This document shows positions 39,837-51,290 of a DNA stretch of 64,000 bases, one piece after another. Position numbers and translations under genes: made by a program. Every line of letters starts with the position of its first letter. Within the stretch, counting starts at the first letter, position 1. This stretch comes from Vitellaria paradoxa (taxonomy: Eukaryota; Streptophyta; Magnoliopsida; Ericales; Sapotaceae). Under the pieces are notes generated by a model that was not told where the DNA came from, did not search any database, and worked only from the letters and a program-made list of their open reading frames with translations. The DNA lies in NCBI GenBank assembly GCA_019916065.1, contig CM034233.1:15665009-15729008 (forward strand), in the 5' to 3' direction.

Positions 39837-40739
39837 TGTTGGGCATAATAATACTAAAGCTGTACTCTTGCCGAACACATTTAGTCCGGTGCCACGTGGC
39901 GCGGTGCCGAGCAAATTCACATAAGCCACTCAGTCACTTGCCGAGCACGTTCCGTTTGGACACGTGGCCTCTTGCCGAACAACTGATTATTGGCACGAGG
40001 GTTCCACGTGAGTGATATACGTGAACACACGATTCAGAGTTAGTGTTCCAAAGAGTACCCTGAACCTCGACATCAATAAACAGTGTATTGCCACGCGGCT
40101 ATAGCCGAGGATCTTGGAAGCTAGTTTGCTCGGCCTATCTGTTGACGGCTAGTAAATGTCGAACCTGGGACCCACAGCCTTTAAAGAGGGCTCGTGACCA
40201 TAAATGCACCTTAGTTAAGATTGAACTGGGTACTTGTCTCTGGGGGTGTAACTAAATCGGTCTATCTCGTCACGATTTGGTGGCTGATGTGACAGGAAGA
40301 CAGTCTGACCCTGAAATTCCGGTTGTAATGCCGTGTTAAGCCGCCAGAAGCATTAAATGAAAGGCATGGTGTATTAATGAGGGGTCTGAGGCATTAAATG
40401 AAGGGGGAAGAGTATTTAAAGCAAGGATAGAAAAGAGGGACACGGCAGTGTCGTAACGTCAAGTCGCAGGTATGCTTTAATCATCACTCAGACCACTATA
40501 TATAGGATGTTCTGCTGAACCACAAGGGTAAGCTGACTAATGCCAACTTAGACTTTGACTCTTTTATTTCCATAAAAACTTCTTTTGAGCGACTTGCTGA
40601 CTTAATCATCGGAGGGTTTTCCGGCCTGAGACCTCCTCTCCGGCCGTCACCTTTCTTTCTGTCTTTGTTCGGCAGGTCGGCGATTGCATTTCCGGTTGGC
40701 GTGGTCAGCAGTTCCGGCGGTAATTTCTGCTGCCGAACA
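39837..40739 (+). repeat. 3' LTR of the Tat element
   Basis: Same length and, as far as I can compare by eye, same sequence as 28261-29163. Ends GCCGAACA and is followed by the target duplication GTATC. Confidence 0.95.
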
Positions 40740-40787
40740 GTATCATAATCCATCTGTTATTTTGACTTCTTGGTGCTTCTATGACAG

Positions 40788-40958
40788 ATTCTTGACAATG
40801 GTTGTGCCTACAGTATTGATGGGGATGTGTATTTCTCTGTAGACAAGTTTCCAGGCTATGGACAGTTATCTGGACGAAAATTAGAAGATAACCGGCCAGG
40901 TGAACGGGTTGCTGTGGACTCAAGGAAGAAAAATCCTGCTGATTTTGCACTGTGGAAA
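40788..40958 (+). pseudogene. Orphan exon of cysteinyl-tRNA synthetase
   Basis: An acceptor-like CTTCTATGACAG precedes 57 open codons encoding the strongly conserved segment that includes [20 protein letters not shown] and ADFALWK, a stretch of cysteinyl-tRNA synthetases. The next bases (GCAAGTGT) do not continue the family's sequence and could be a GC-type donor. No other exon of the enzyme is found in the window, so this is most likely a gene fragment. The Tat element sits 43 bp upstream. Confidence 0.85.
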
Positions 40959-41739
40959 GCAAGTGTTTTAATTGATCATGCACATCTATTAGCTGCCCAA
41001 CATCAAATCATCCAAACTTTGCAAAAATTGGCTGCATTTTTTTTTTTTTTTGGCATTTCATCAGAATTTTACCTGATCATATATAAGTTTGTTAGGTCAT
41101 GCAATATAATATGATATGACGTATACGATGCACTAATTTGTCATATTATATGATTAAATTGAACGTACTATTATATTTTAAAACAGTTAAGTTGTAAAAA
41201 TATACTTGAAATCAATATATACTATTGCTTATGCAAATTTAATCAAATAATGAACATAAAACAAATTAAAATATTGATACCATCAATAGTATTGATTCGA
41301 TAAAATTCAAATTTTAATAAATAAAAAGAAAAAAAATTAAAAAGGTTGAAGAATAACAACAATTACCCATTTAATTAAACAATTTTTATAATTATTTTTT
41401 CTATTCTTCCTACCACAGTGGATATACATATATATCAATTACATAAAAAAACTTACGGAATACATATAAGAACTTTTTAAAATTCTAGTAAATACCTAAC
41501 AAATCGTAAAGTCGAAGAAAAAATTATTGTAATAAAAAATTTTCAAGAAATTAAAAAAAAAAAAAAAAGAAGACTTCAGATCTATTTATAAATTTTACAT
41601 AAACTCTAAATTTTAATTTTCTCTAATTTTTCTAACTTTCTCTATCAAAATTTAGATCTGTCTGCCAATTTATTACAGTTGCTGGGCACTGATTGATGAC
41701 TAGCCTATTTATTGGACTTCCCCCAACTAATGAGATCAA
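40959..41739. other. AT-rich spacer
   Basis: Poly-T at about 41037-41051, A-rich runs near 41550. No gene or recognised element. Confidence 0.6.
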
Positions 41740-41741
41740 TA

Positions 41742-42124
41742 GGAGTGAAAATAAATCGAGCTGTTCGCGAGCTATTCAAACTCAATTTGAAAAAAAATTG
41801 GCTCGAGCTCAGTTCATGACTAAAACAAGGTCAAACCAAGCTTGATTTTGTGGTTCGTTTTGAATTCGAGCTCAAGTCTAAAAAAGTTCAACTCAAAAGC
41901 TCGCGAGTAAGCTTGTTAGAATAATATACATATTTTTAATAATATTTTTATTATATTTTTTAAATATATTATATTTTAAACTAAAACGACGTCATTTTGG
42001 TTTAGTCGAAGCCGAACTTCAGCCTATATTAAAGCTCGAATCAAGCTTGAGCTCGATCTCGAGCTCAGTATAAAAAGTTCGAGCAAAGTAACGCTTGGCT
42101 CGATTCAACTCGATTCCACTCCTA
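41742..42124 (+). repeat. MITE-like element with TAGGAGTG/CACTCCTA ends
   Basis: Begins TAGGAGTGAAAATAAATCGAGC and ends GATTCCACTCCTA. Much of the interior is built from GAGCTC/CTCGAG words, and the inner ends are imperfect inverted repeats (TCGAGC...GCTCGA). Terminal bases resemble short hAT-type elements (TAGGGGTGG...), but I see no convincing 8-bp duplication. Non-coding. Confidence 0.5.
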
Positions 42125-42231
42125 GAGGCTGATTAAAGAGCTATTGACTATTGTGTCTTCCTCCAAGCACAGATCAAAGCAGCTAGCACACAAATGTTAC
42201 CAATGCAGACACACTAAGCAATAAAAACAGG

Positions 42232-42400
42232 AGTAGCCTCCGGGCGTAGTCGAATTGATAAGTGGGTGTACTCTGTATATTATTAGCAAGATTTCGAGTC
42301 TCACGACTCAACTGAGAGATATGGTCCAAAGAGCCGGCCATATATCCCTTAGTTTACTTTCCAATCCATCCGATGGGATTCCGGGTCACAAAAAATATAA
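42232..42400 (+). mobile_element. Probable tRNA-derived SINE
   Basis: GCGTAGTCGAATTGATAAGTG fits a pol III box A, and TTTCGAGTCTC about 45 bp later fits box B. The block ends GATTCCGGGTCAC followed by an A-rich tail (AAAAAATATAAAATAAAAT). No clear target duplication. Length is typical of plant SINEs. Confidence 0.55.
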
Positions 42401-43251
42401 AATAAAATAAAAAGAAGAGTAATATATTTATGTACAGTTATTTTCTACAGTTATGTAATTGTATCATGCGTCAAGCGGGAGGGGAAGAAGACTTTTTGTG
42501 ACAATGATAGAAGAATTCAAATGCTCAGCACCTTTGTTAAGAAATTAAAATGAAAATTTATGCATTAACTCTTTTTCTATATACAAAATCATTAACTTTT
42601 ACTATTTTTTAAATATTTATTAATCTTTTTTAACTTTTTTCAAGTTTGTAACAAATTTATCATGACAGGTGTTCATATTTAGGCCAAAATTAACAAAAAT
42701 TTGCATGGCAAACAAGCCCTGAGAGAGGAAATGACTCACTTTCATCGACCCCTCTCTGGATCCCCCTAACTAACTCTGGCATTTTGACACAAAGGCTCTA
42801 CTGAAGAGGCTTAGGTCAACATTAAAGTTCTAAATTAAAATTGAGTTAATAGTAATCCATATATTGCACAGGGACTTACTTAATACAACCATGCAAGAAC
42901 TTTTGGCGATTCAAGTGATTGTATCCGGGCATTGAATTGCAACCAATGCATAGTTTTACTTAATTTACATTTACGTGATGAATATTAGGTGATGGATCTG
43001 ATTCAAAATAATAAGATTTAATGAGAATTCATTACTTTTTTAAGTTACTTAAATAAGTAAACAAATTTATTCTCATATATTACATTTAACATATTTTTTA
43101 TTTATTATTAATATGATAAAATTTGATATTTTTCTTAAATTAAATTAATTTAATTCTTAAATTCAAAATCTATTTCAAATAAAAAAATTTAATTTACCAA
43201 ATCAAATCAAATCAAACTAATTCTTTATTTTAAAATTAAATCAATTTTAGG

Positions 43252-43600
43252 TCCCGTTTGATTGAGCCAAAAACCACCGAAAGTTACAAAAAATTACAAA
43301 TATTTATTTACTTTTGCCAACTTTTGTCATTTTCGTTTTCTGTGCGTTTATTTTCAAAATTTAAATTTTACAAACTTTTACAAAAAAGTTACAAAAAGTT
43401 ACTAAATTTTCTCACTTTTCTCACTTTTTTCAATATTTGTTAATTTTTTGTACTGTTTTTTACCAAAATAATTGTAACAATTTACTTTTCACCATTTCAA
43501 CGGACTATTTTGATAAATTTTGGTTAATCTTCCAAATATCAAAATTGATCAATGTTCCTTACTTTTTTTCAAGTTTTGATCACTTTTGAACGACCATCTA
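43252..43600 (+). repeat. MITE-like element, full-length copy
   Basis: Begins GGTCCCGTTTGATTGAGCCAA and matches the reverse complement of 7165-7520 throughout. Ends near GATCACTTTTGAACGACC. Best reference copy for the family in this window. Confidence 0.6.
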
Positions 43601-43748
43601 ACTTTTAAGGATAATAATTTCAAACAAAGTGCTAAAAAAATAAAATAAAATGACAAAAACCTGCCTACATATATATATATATATATATATACACGTATGC
43701 AACATACATTGGCATGATTGGAGTCAGGTAAATTGATGGTAGAGAAAA

Positions 43749-44394
43749 ATGATGAAAATGGAGTTCCAACTTCTTTTCCTAATCGCCATTGGCACCTTAA
43801 TTAGGGTTCATTTCCCTTTGTAATACGGTAGCTAGAGTATCCAAATGGGTGTGGATGATGTTTCTCAGACCACCAAAGGATCTCAAACGCTATGACTCTT
43901 GGGCTCTAATCACTGGCTCCACTGATGGAATTGGCAGAGCACTAGCAGTAGAGTTGGCATCCAAGGGCCTCAAGCTAGTCTTAGTAGGTCGAGACCCTCT
44001 CAAACTCGAAGCAACTTCTGAGAAGATAAGGGATGAGACCAGAAATGGTTACAAGTTGGAATAATCAAGACTACAGTGATTGATTTTTCCAAACTGAGTG
44101 GGGAGGAGATAGCAAAGAGAGTAGAGGAAGGTATTGAAGGTTTAGATGCCGGTATATTGATCAATAATGCTGGTCTAACGTACCCATACGCAAAGTTTTT
44201 CCATGAAGTCGATTTGGATATGGTGGAGACTGGAGAGTTGTTGGGGTGAATATAGTGGGGACAACTTGGGTGACCAAGGCAGTGATCCCTGGCATGCTGA
44301 AGAAGACAAAAGATTTAATCGTGAACATGGGCTCTGGTTCATCAGTTGCAGTCTCATCGTACCCTCTGTACACCGTTTATGCTGCCACAAAAGC
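43749..44394 (+). pseudogene. Ketoacyl-CoA reductase-like exon 1, paralogue C1, frameshifted
   Basis: Starts at ATGATGAAAATGGAG and ends at the donor AAAGC/GTAAGC, as in copy B exon 1. It keeps the cofactor motif GSTDGIGRA, ILINNAG, NMGSGS and YAATK, but the frame breaks at least three times: near 43820 (stop after HFPL), near 44062 (stop after GYKLE) and near 44225 (stop after GELLG). Diverged from copies A/B (about 60 percent in protein by eye), so an older paralogue. Exons 2 and 3 at 46067 and 46396 could once have belonged to it. Confidence 0.85.
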
Positions 44395-45549
44395 GTAAGC
44401 TTTTATGTATTGAATGTATTCAATATAGTGTTTAAGTGTTGACTCTGTGGATTCTTGAATTTGGTTTGACATTAGTTCAAAATCTATTTAATTAAAGATG
44501 TTTCGGAATAATGTTAAATTTCTTCAAAGTTTAAGGACTACATATTTTATCCATTAGTTATCCTAATTACAAAGATGTTTCGAAGCTGCTTTTGTTTCAA
44601 ACAATAGATGCTAACTTAGTACTTGTCAATTAATATATATATTCGCCCTAGCTCACAAGTCCCTCTGCATCTCCACAACTATTTACAGTTTCTCAAAATT
44701 TCATCCCCTTCAAGCTCAGTTGCTTCAATCAATTAGGATCGACTTTTAATCAATTAAGATTGACTTTGTCAGTTCATCCCCTTTTATTATTACCTTTTTT
44801 TTTTCCCTCTCTCTCTCTCTTTTGTCTTCTGTTTCTCACTGAAAGTCTGAGACTGAACTCCTCCACATGTCATATCATCAATTACAACTATAGACCTAAC
44901 ACTTCCCACTCTCTCCATATATAAGAGGGCAGAGCTACACACTAATGTGTCCTACTCCCTCGTGCTCTCCCCTTTCTCCCTATTCACTTTCTTATCTCCA
45001 CAAATTCAATATAATTTCTTTTCCCATTTCTAAAAGCTAATTACAATTTGAATTCAGGAATCAAAATTGGTTAAAGCCATCTTATCTCTCTTGCCTTTTA
45101 TCTTTTCAATTTCTTCCCTCCGGCTCTCTATATTTTTAGAGTTAGATTAACAATATCCTCCATCTTTTTGCTCCCTCTTTTTTATCTTTGCTATTCTTGT
45201 ATGCATTGGAGTATTTTTGGCTAACAATTGTATTGGCATAAGCTAAGCTAACTAACTGTATGGCTAAATCTAGACTGTTGATAATATCACGTCAGATATA
45301 TAATCGTTACATTGATTAGTTTCTCGTATGACTTATAAAGTTTGGAATACATGTTAAGCATTCAATAGGGAGAGAAATTGCTTAACAATGGCCACTCAAA
45401 CACATAATGGCATTTGATAGGAACAATGAAGATAAACCGGCCAATTTTGTTTCTAGAGAGAAAAATGATGAAGATCTAGGAGGAGAAAGTAGAGAGAGAC
45501 AAAAAGAAACCGAATGTCTACTCCGAAAATTTTTGTGCATCAAGAGTGA
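44395..45549 (+). other. Spacer/intron between reductase fragments C1 and C2
   Basis: Non-coding, with CT-rich stretches (about 44805-44822 and 44955-45130). The open frame at 45407-45613 overlaps the degenerate start of C2 and is not a separate gene. Confidence 0.6.
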
Positions 45550-46611
45550 AGACGGGGTACTTGCAAGTTCTTGTCCTAATAGGGGTTGGTACCCTAGGGT
45601 TCATTTCTTGTAATAGCCTTTTCAAATGGATATGGCTTATGTTTCTTAGGCCATCAAAGAGTCTCAAAGCTATGGCTCATGGGCTCTAATCACTGGCTCC
45701 ACTGAGGGAATTGGTAGAGCACCACCATTAAAGTTGGCATCAAAGGGTCCAAACCTAGTCTTAGTAGAGCGAGACCCACTGAAATTTGAAGCAACTTCCG
45801 AAAAGATAAGAAAGAAAAACGATTTACAAGTTGGCTTGGAGCGGTGGTAAGATTATTTTATTGTGGTCTTGAATTCTGTCTCTCTACTTGCAGATGAAAA
45901 ACTGCGTACATCTTATCCTTAATCATATTATTATATATTACATTTCTACAAGTACTTTTAAGCCTATTATTAGTCCCCGAACTTACTTGTTTAGAACTTT
46001 CTCTGTTGAGGCCTTGGCATGAAAATCCCCCACAGTTAGTAGAATAACAATGTGCCTTTATTACAGGTATGTCTCACAGTTTTCAAGAAGCATCAATTTG
46101 GAATACAAGCAACATGGAATTGATGTACAATGCCAGGTTTGATATATATTAATTCCATCAACAAAGATTTACTACAAGTCGAAGGGGAGGAACAAGAAAA
46201 GAAAAGGGAAAAACCAATGTTGCTAGTGTTTGCCGCATTGGAAGTAATGTGTTTCATTCATTATGCGTCTTAAACTGCCCTGCTTGTTACTCTTTCTTGA
46301 ATTAATTGGTGTTTGGATGATTCTCTATCAACACACTTGTCCAACCTCGGCCGGGCTTGAATTTAACAGTCATCTCGATATTTATGAACCTCCAGATCCC
46401 ATTATTGGTGGCGACAAAGATGGCATCCGTTAAAAGATCTTCCTTCTTTATTCCCTCGCCAAAGACGTATAGCAGAGCAAGCGTGAGAGCAATGGGTTAC
46501 GAGCAAATTTCTGTGCCATATTGGCCGCATTCGTTGCAATTGTGCCTGATGCGAGCAGTCCCAGATGCGTTGTTGGATTGGTGTCTTCTTCGGTATTTCC
46601 TTGGGATGTGA
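45550..46611 (+). pseudogene. Ketoacyl-CoA reductase-like paralogue C2, exon 1 truncated
   Basis: Exon 1 remnant (about 45550-45840) shows the N-terminal hydrophobic stretch and a damaged WALITGSTEGIG cofactor motif after a one-base frameshift near 45665. It stops abruptly about 110 codons before the normal exon end, so the catalytic Tyr/Lys region is gone. Exon 2 (46067-46136) has the family's 70-nt length and sequence (YVSQFSRS). Exon 3 (46396-46611) is open for 71 residues (VATKMASV, GYEQISVPYWPHS) and ends at FLGM, a TGA that removes the usual tail. Nonfunctional as a whole. Confidence 0.85.
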
Positions 46612-48266
46612 AACCGGGGGCTAAAAAAGCAGCAACAGAAGAGCAGTGGCTTGGACTAGTTAATCCTAATTTCCTCTGCTTCAAGAACTGCTTCTAGTGG
46701 CGGAATGACATCCCAATTAAGACTTGTTCCCTTTGCTTAGCTGGCACTTGGTTACCTTTGTGATGAGCCCCTGCAAATATTTCTGAAGATTTTATGCACT
46801 TTAATTGGAAGTAGAATTTATATAATTAGACCTTTTCATGGGAAATAGCATTTCATATAATTTGATTTTTCCTCCGATTCCCCCCCCCCCCTTTTTTTTT
46901 CCATATTTACATTAGTTGGTTGATTGAATCAAAATGTTGTGAAAAAATAGAGAAGGTAAAACAGAAATTCTGAAAATTGGTTTTAAGGTGCGGTGTAATG
47001 TCACTTTTTTTAAGACTTGATTTGCTGCTGTAGGAGGCCTAGGCCTATTCCTTTAATATAGATTCGTCATCAACTCAGTTCTAGCCGACAACAGAGGTTT
47101 ACCTTGAATGGCAAAATTGTGGGCCAGTGTTGAACTTACTGTATTTTTGTGTAATGTAATGGAAATTATAGCATAGCAGTCAAAAACACTGAGCATCTCT
47201 TAAATTGCTTTCTGTTCCGTAAAGATGGAGCCAAAAATCAGTTATACTTTGTTGTTTAGGGCATCTGTTTTCTTCCCTTGTTAGCTAGCCTGGTTTCTTT
47301 GTCTAATTTGACGGCTGGATTGGCACTTTAAGACAACTTTAATTATAAGACCCTCATCTGTCGGGGACCCGCTAGAAATGGAGTCTTGTGCGTTCCTTCA
47401 TCACCAATAATTAATAAACATTTTTCCCAATTTGATTAATATATGTGTGGATATATTAATAAACTAGCAATAACCCATATATAACCCATGTTTATGAAAC
47501 AAAATTAGTATTAAGTTTCTTTTATAGTTGAAACTTTAGACAAAAAATTTAAATTAAAAAAATTGTGATAATTCATAAATTTTAATTTTTTTATCATAAT
47601 TTTGTTGTTCAGAAATTTAAGTCTTACTATCTACTACATATGTTTTGATCTCTTTCTCTTTTCAATTTATTTTTGATATGCACTATAGAAGAAAATATAA
47701 ATTATGATATTTTAATTTAGAAAGTTCAACTTCTTAGAAATTATAAATAAGCAAAATTTAAGTTAACAGTTTTTATTTACATATAATTTATACTCTTGAA
47801 ATATAGTAAAATATAAAATATTCAAGCCATTTTGTAAGATAAATGTTAGTAAGGTCCACTAAAATAAAAATTAAACAGAAAATTAAAAATATAAAAATGA
47901 TCTCAATAATTGAATAAAAAAAATAATTCTTAATCGTTAAATTTTAATTTTTGAATTAACTTAATTAAGCTGGTAATGATCGCTTCTTGATTTATGGATT
48001 GGGGGTCGGTTAACTCCCCAGCTAGTGACATCAAATTAGCAGGGGAAAGAAGGGGTGCAAAATAACTAACCTAGCAGGAACCCCCAAAGGATTGCTGCGG
48101 GTGACATTAACTACCGGTTAATCTGAGGGAGAAATGGCCAATATTAAGAAATTTAAAGCTTAAGTAGAGACATATATGTAAGTTAAGTTCAGGTACTTTG
48201 TTGGAATTCCCTCCCCGCCTGGCTTTTAAGTTGTGTTTGGATTGAAGCTTTGGTGATGGAAAATAA

Positions 48267-48300
<34 letters not shown>

Positions 48301-49130
48301 GATGAAAATTGGGAAGAAAAATGGAGGGAAAAGAAAACATCAAATTTCAAAGGATTTTTTTATTTGAGTTGCTTAGAAAATATATGACAATAATATACAT
48401 TAATTAATAAATTAATTTTTAATTTAATTATATTTATTTTTTAAATCACGTGTATTTCCTATCTATCTATTTTTTTTTTACCATAAATCAAATAATAGGA
48501 ATAATTTTAGACTCCGCTTTTTTTTGTATTTTTCATTTGACAAATTCCTGATCCAATATTGCCTAAAGGTTGGAATTCTTTTGTTTTGATATCATTTTCC
48601 CATGTCATAAAAGTAGAAAAATAATTTTTTTTTTCAATTTTCATTTAAAATGGCATGACAACAACAATAGTAATTTTGTAATTATACGATTTCTTTATGA
48701 GTTAAATGCATTAAGTCTATGATATTTTTACATTATTCTAGTAGTTAATGATTAATTTACATAATCTTTTCAAATTACATACTATTTTATGTATATATAC
48801 ACGCAAAGATCAGAAAATTTATTATTTAAATTCTAGAATAGGAACGAAATTCTTTCACTCTTGAAAATTTTTCAAATATATCTCAGTATTTTTTTTTAAA
48901 TGAGCAAATTCAATTGTATCCTACAAATTTAAAAGAATGATTGATTTTTTTCAAATTTTACAAATAATTCTCGAATTCAACTTAAAATTTTGAACTATTT
49001 TTAAAAAAATTATTAAATAAAACATGAACTTTTAAGTAGACACAATATATTTTATTCTTACCATTGCAATCTAAAAGAGATTTTTTTTATTGAAAAAATA
49101 ATGTATGATACATGTTAAACTTTTCGTAGA
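46612..49130. other. AT-rich intergenic region
   Basis: Contains a C run followed by T run (46876-46900) and an ATA/AAT microsatellite (48265-48301). I see no gene or clear element on either strand. Confidence 0.6.
48265..48301 (+). repeat. AAT trinucleotide microsatellite
   Basis: About 12 tandem AAT/ATA units. A similar run is at 56305-56334. Confidence 0.9.
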
Positions 49131-49280
49131 CACCGTTTGGAGCTCCAAAAAACTCTATAAACTTCTATAAACTTTTTGTCGTATCAACTTTTTTCTTTCA
49201 CTGAACGCATTACGAACTCACAACTTTTCTCACTTTATCTTATTTTTTCTTATTTTTTATCACTCCAAACACACACTTTG
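49131..49280 (+). repeat. Short MITE-like element
   Basis: CACCGTTTGGAGCTCCAAAA at the left and ATCACTCCAAACACACACTTT at the right form imperfect inverted ends about 150 bp apart. Similar in ends to the copy-B-specific insertion at 24341. Non-coding. Confidence 0.45.
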
Positions 49281-49439
49281 TGTGTATTAAGAAAAAAGTA
49301 CAGTATAAATAAAATAAAAATAGCACAGTAACTTATGTTGGTATGAAACTAAAGAAGTAAAGAGTCAAACTTTAAGAATTTTTGTTTCTTCAATTCAATA
49401 CTTGTTGTTGTGTTGCGGAAACTCTAAATTAGTTTTTGG

Positions 49440-49830
49440 TAATACCTTGATGAAATAATGACAAATTTACAGATAAACACAAAAAAAATCACACACAATG
49501 TAAAAATACAAGAGTTACATGGTTCAGCAATTTACCTACGTTCACTGGTAAAGTAAAATTAATTTTCAATCATGAGAAACTTCAACAATAAAGTAGAAAA
49601 CTACAAGATAGATATAATAGAATCTTAAAGAACCCTAGACAAACTTATCAATTGTTCTTACCTTTTTTTCTTAACCCTAAAAAACTCTGTCACTCGTTCT
49701 TATTTTGTCTCTCAACTCAAACCTATTAAAAATCTGCCCAATCTGAATTATACTAAAAAATTTGCGTGAAATATAATTCCTAAACTAACGGTTCTCTACC
49801 GTGAATTAAACCCCACAATCCCCAACTTTT
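49440..49830 (-). repeat. Degraded copia-type LTR remnant
   Basis: The order TGATGAAATAATGACAAA, then ACAAGAGTTACATGGTTCAG, CAATTTACCTACGTTCACTG follows that of the copia LTR at 2048-2200 with many changes. No internal region nearby, so a solo or broken LTR. Confidence 0.45.
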
Positions 49831-50413
49831 TTATGTATTCCAGTGAGCTCATATGAAGTACAACTCTAACAATACTTCAACTAATTTCAATTTAATTATT
49901 TTGTTATTGTAACATATTAATCAAATACTTTTTATTAATAATTATTTACCAAACAATTTTCGAATAATTCATAAACGTTTTAGCGAATTTAGTTATTTTA
50001 TTTTTTCCCTAATTGCCTCGAGTTACAAATTTTTAACGATACTAAATAAAAAAAATCCCAAATATGTTACTATGGACTTTAGTAATTAATTATCAATTTC
50101 ATGAGCGTGAAAAAAAAAAAGAAAAAAGAAAAAGATTTCATTTGTTCGCTAAAAAGTACCTCAAAATTGTGAGCTGGCATCAGAAGCCGCCACCAATGCA
50201 TCCAGTCACAAGCTCAAATGATGCTTAGCAAAATGACAACGAGAAACAAGGGCACATTAAATGAAAAAACAAACAAAAGAATCAAAGCCTCTTTTAGTAG
50301 TTTTAGAGAAAAAAAAATGAAAAGGAAAGAATAAAGAAAAGATAAAGCTCTATAAGGCTAAATTACATTCGTGATAAATAATAATCAACTAAACAAGAAA
50401 ATTAAAAACAAAA

Positions 50414-51154
50414 TCAAGAATCTTGAGTAATCACTAATTTCTTTTTCTGAAAAATCACTTCCGTATCCAACCCGAAACCATCAACCGTCCTGACCCGAAC
50501 CAACTCCGACCGGCGAAACAACGCCTTCAACGGCCTGACACTGTACAAATCGTTAGCCGAGTACTTATCTGACCTCCTAGAGAGAGCCACGTGTAAAACG
50601 CAGACGCCGCCGGGCTTCAACGTCCGTTCGATCTCGCTAACGAACTTGTTCGGGTACAGCGCGTGGTCGAACACGTTGGAGAACTCGAAGTCGAAGGTGT
50701 CATTATCAAACGGCTGGTGATGAAAGTCGCCCCGGATAACCAGGGGCGGGTACGGGACCAAGTCAATGCCAACGGAGTCGGCCACTCCGACCCGCCTCAG
50801 CGCCTCCACCTCCTGCCCCACCCGAGCCCCGATGCAGAGAGCTTTGGAGTCGTTGGAGAGGAATTGTTTCTGCTTCATCTCGGAGAAGAAGGCGGCGAAG
50901 ACTTGGATCTTCCGGTCCCAGTCCCGGGAGGTCCATATCTTTCGGAGCTTAGGGTTCAGCGTTTTGTTGAGTTGCTTCTGTATATAGGTTTCATAGGAGG
51001 CGTATCCGGGTCGGATTCGGAGGTCCCCTTCGACCGAGTCGGCGGTGGTTTGGCGGTGGGGTTGAGAAAAGAATAAGAGGACGAAGGTGGCGGAGAGGAG
51101 GAGAGAGAGAGCGAAACATTTGATAACGAATGGTTTTCTTTGGGTGCTTTTCAT
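50414..51154 (-). CDS. Membrane-anchored SAM-dependent methyltransferase-like protein (246 aa)
   Basis: A single-exon frame. ATG at 51154 is preferred because it places the hydrophobic segment (about residues 9-29) at the N-terminus as a signal anchor; an upstream in-frame start at 51217 would add 21 charged residues. The rest is a class I methyltransferase fold of the Methyltransf_11 type: LCIGARVGQEVEAL in place of the usual glycine motif I, GIDLVP, GDFHHQPFDNDTFDF, and LKPGGVCVLHV. The motif I lacks the classic GxGxG, as in several plant proteins of this group, so catalysis is not assured. Substrate unknown; location probably endoplasmic reticulum or Golgi. No breaks; it and the RCC1 gene are the best candidates for working host genes here. 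Confidence 0.88.
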   Translation of the reverse strand: MKSTQRKPFVIKCFALSLLLSATFVLLFFSQPHRQTTADSVEGDLRIRPGYASYETYIQKQLNKTLNPKLRKIWTSRDWDRKIQVFAAFFSEMKQKQFLSNDSKALCIGARVGQEVEALRRVGVADSVGIDLVPYPPLVIRGDFHHQPFDNDTFDFEFSNVFDHALYPNKFVSEIERTLKPGGVCVLHVALSRRSDKYSANDLYSVRPLKALFRRSELVRVRTVDGFGLDTEVIFQKKKLVITQDS

Positions 51155-51290
51155 GGCTACTAACGCATGAGAAGCAAGCCCTTTCTCTTTCTCTCTCTCT
51201 CTCCCCCCCTCGGACAAGGACTTTGATGCAGCTTGGAGAGAAAACGAGTGAGAGAGAGAGGGGAGGGGGAGAGAGGTTCACAATTCACAC
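51155..51290 (-). other. GA/CT-rich 5' leader of the methyltransferase-like gene
   Basis: TCTCTCTCTCTC at about 51185-51202 and GAGAGAGAGAGG at about 51250 give a purine/pyrimidine-rich leader, common upstream of plant genes. Confidence 0.5.

Larger units (their letters stand above)
28261..40739 (+). mobile_element. Ty3/gypsy Tat-type LTR retrotransposon, complete (12.5 kb)
   Basis: LTRs 28261-29163 and 39837-40739, each 903 bp with TGTTG...GAACA ends, flanked by GTATC on both sides (28256-28260, 40740-40744). Order: LTR, primer site, gag, protease, reverse transcriptase, RNase H, second RNase H, integrase, 3' tandem repeats, antisense gene, polypurine tract, LTR. The extra RNase H, the long 3' region with tandem repeats and the antisense reading frame mark the Tat lineage (Retand/Grande/Ogre relatives). 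The element is GC-richer than its surroundings. The two LTRs look identical by eye, so it is recent, yet the pol frame is broken twice. Confidence 0.96.

Noticed and set aside
43849..44064. An intact small dehydrogenase gene
   Set aside because: It is one frame of a longer reductase exon with at least three frameshifts.
50663..51076. Plus-strand open frame of 137 codons
   Set aside because: Shadow of the GC-rich methyltransferase-like gene on the other strand.
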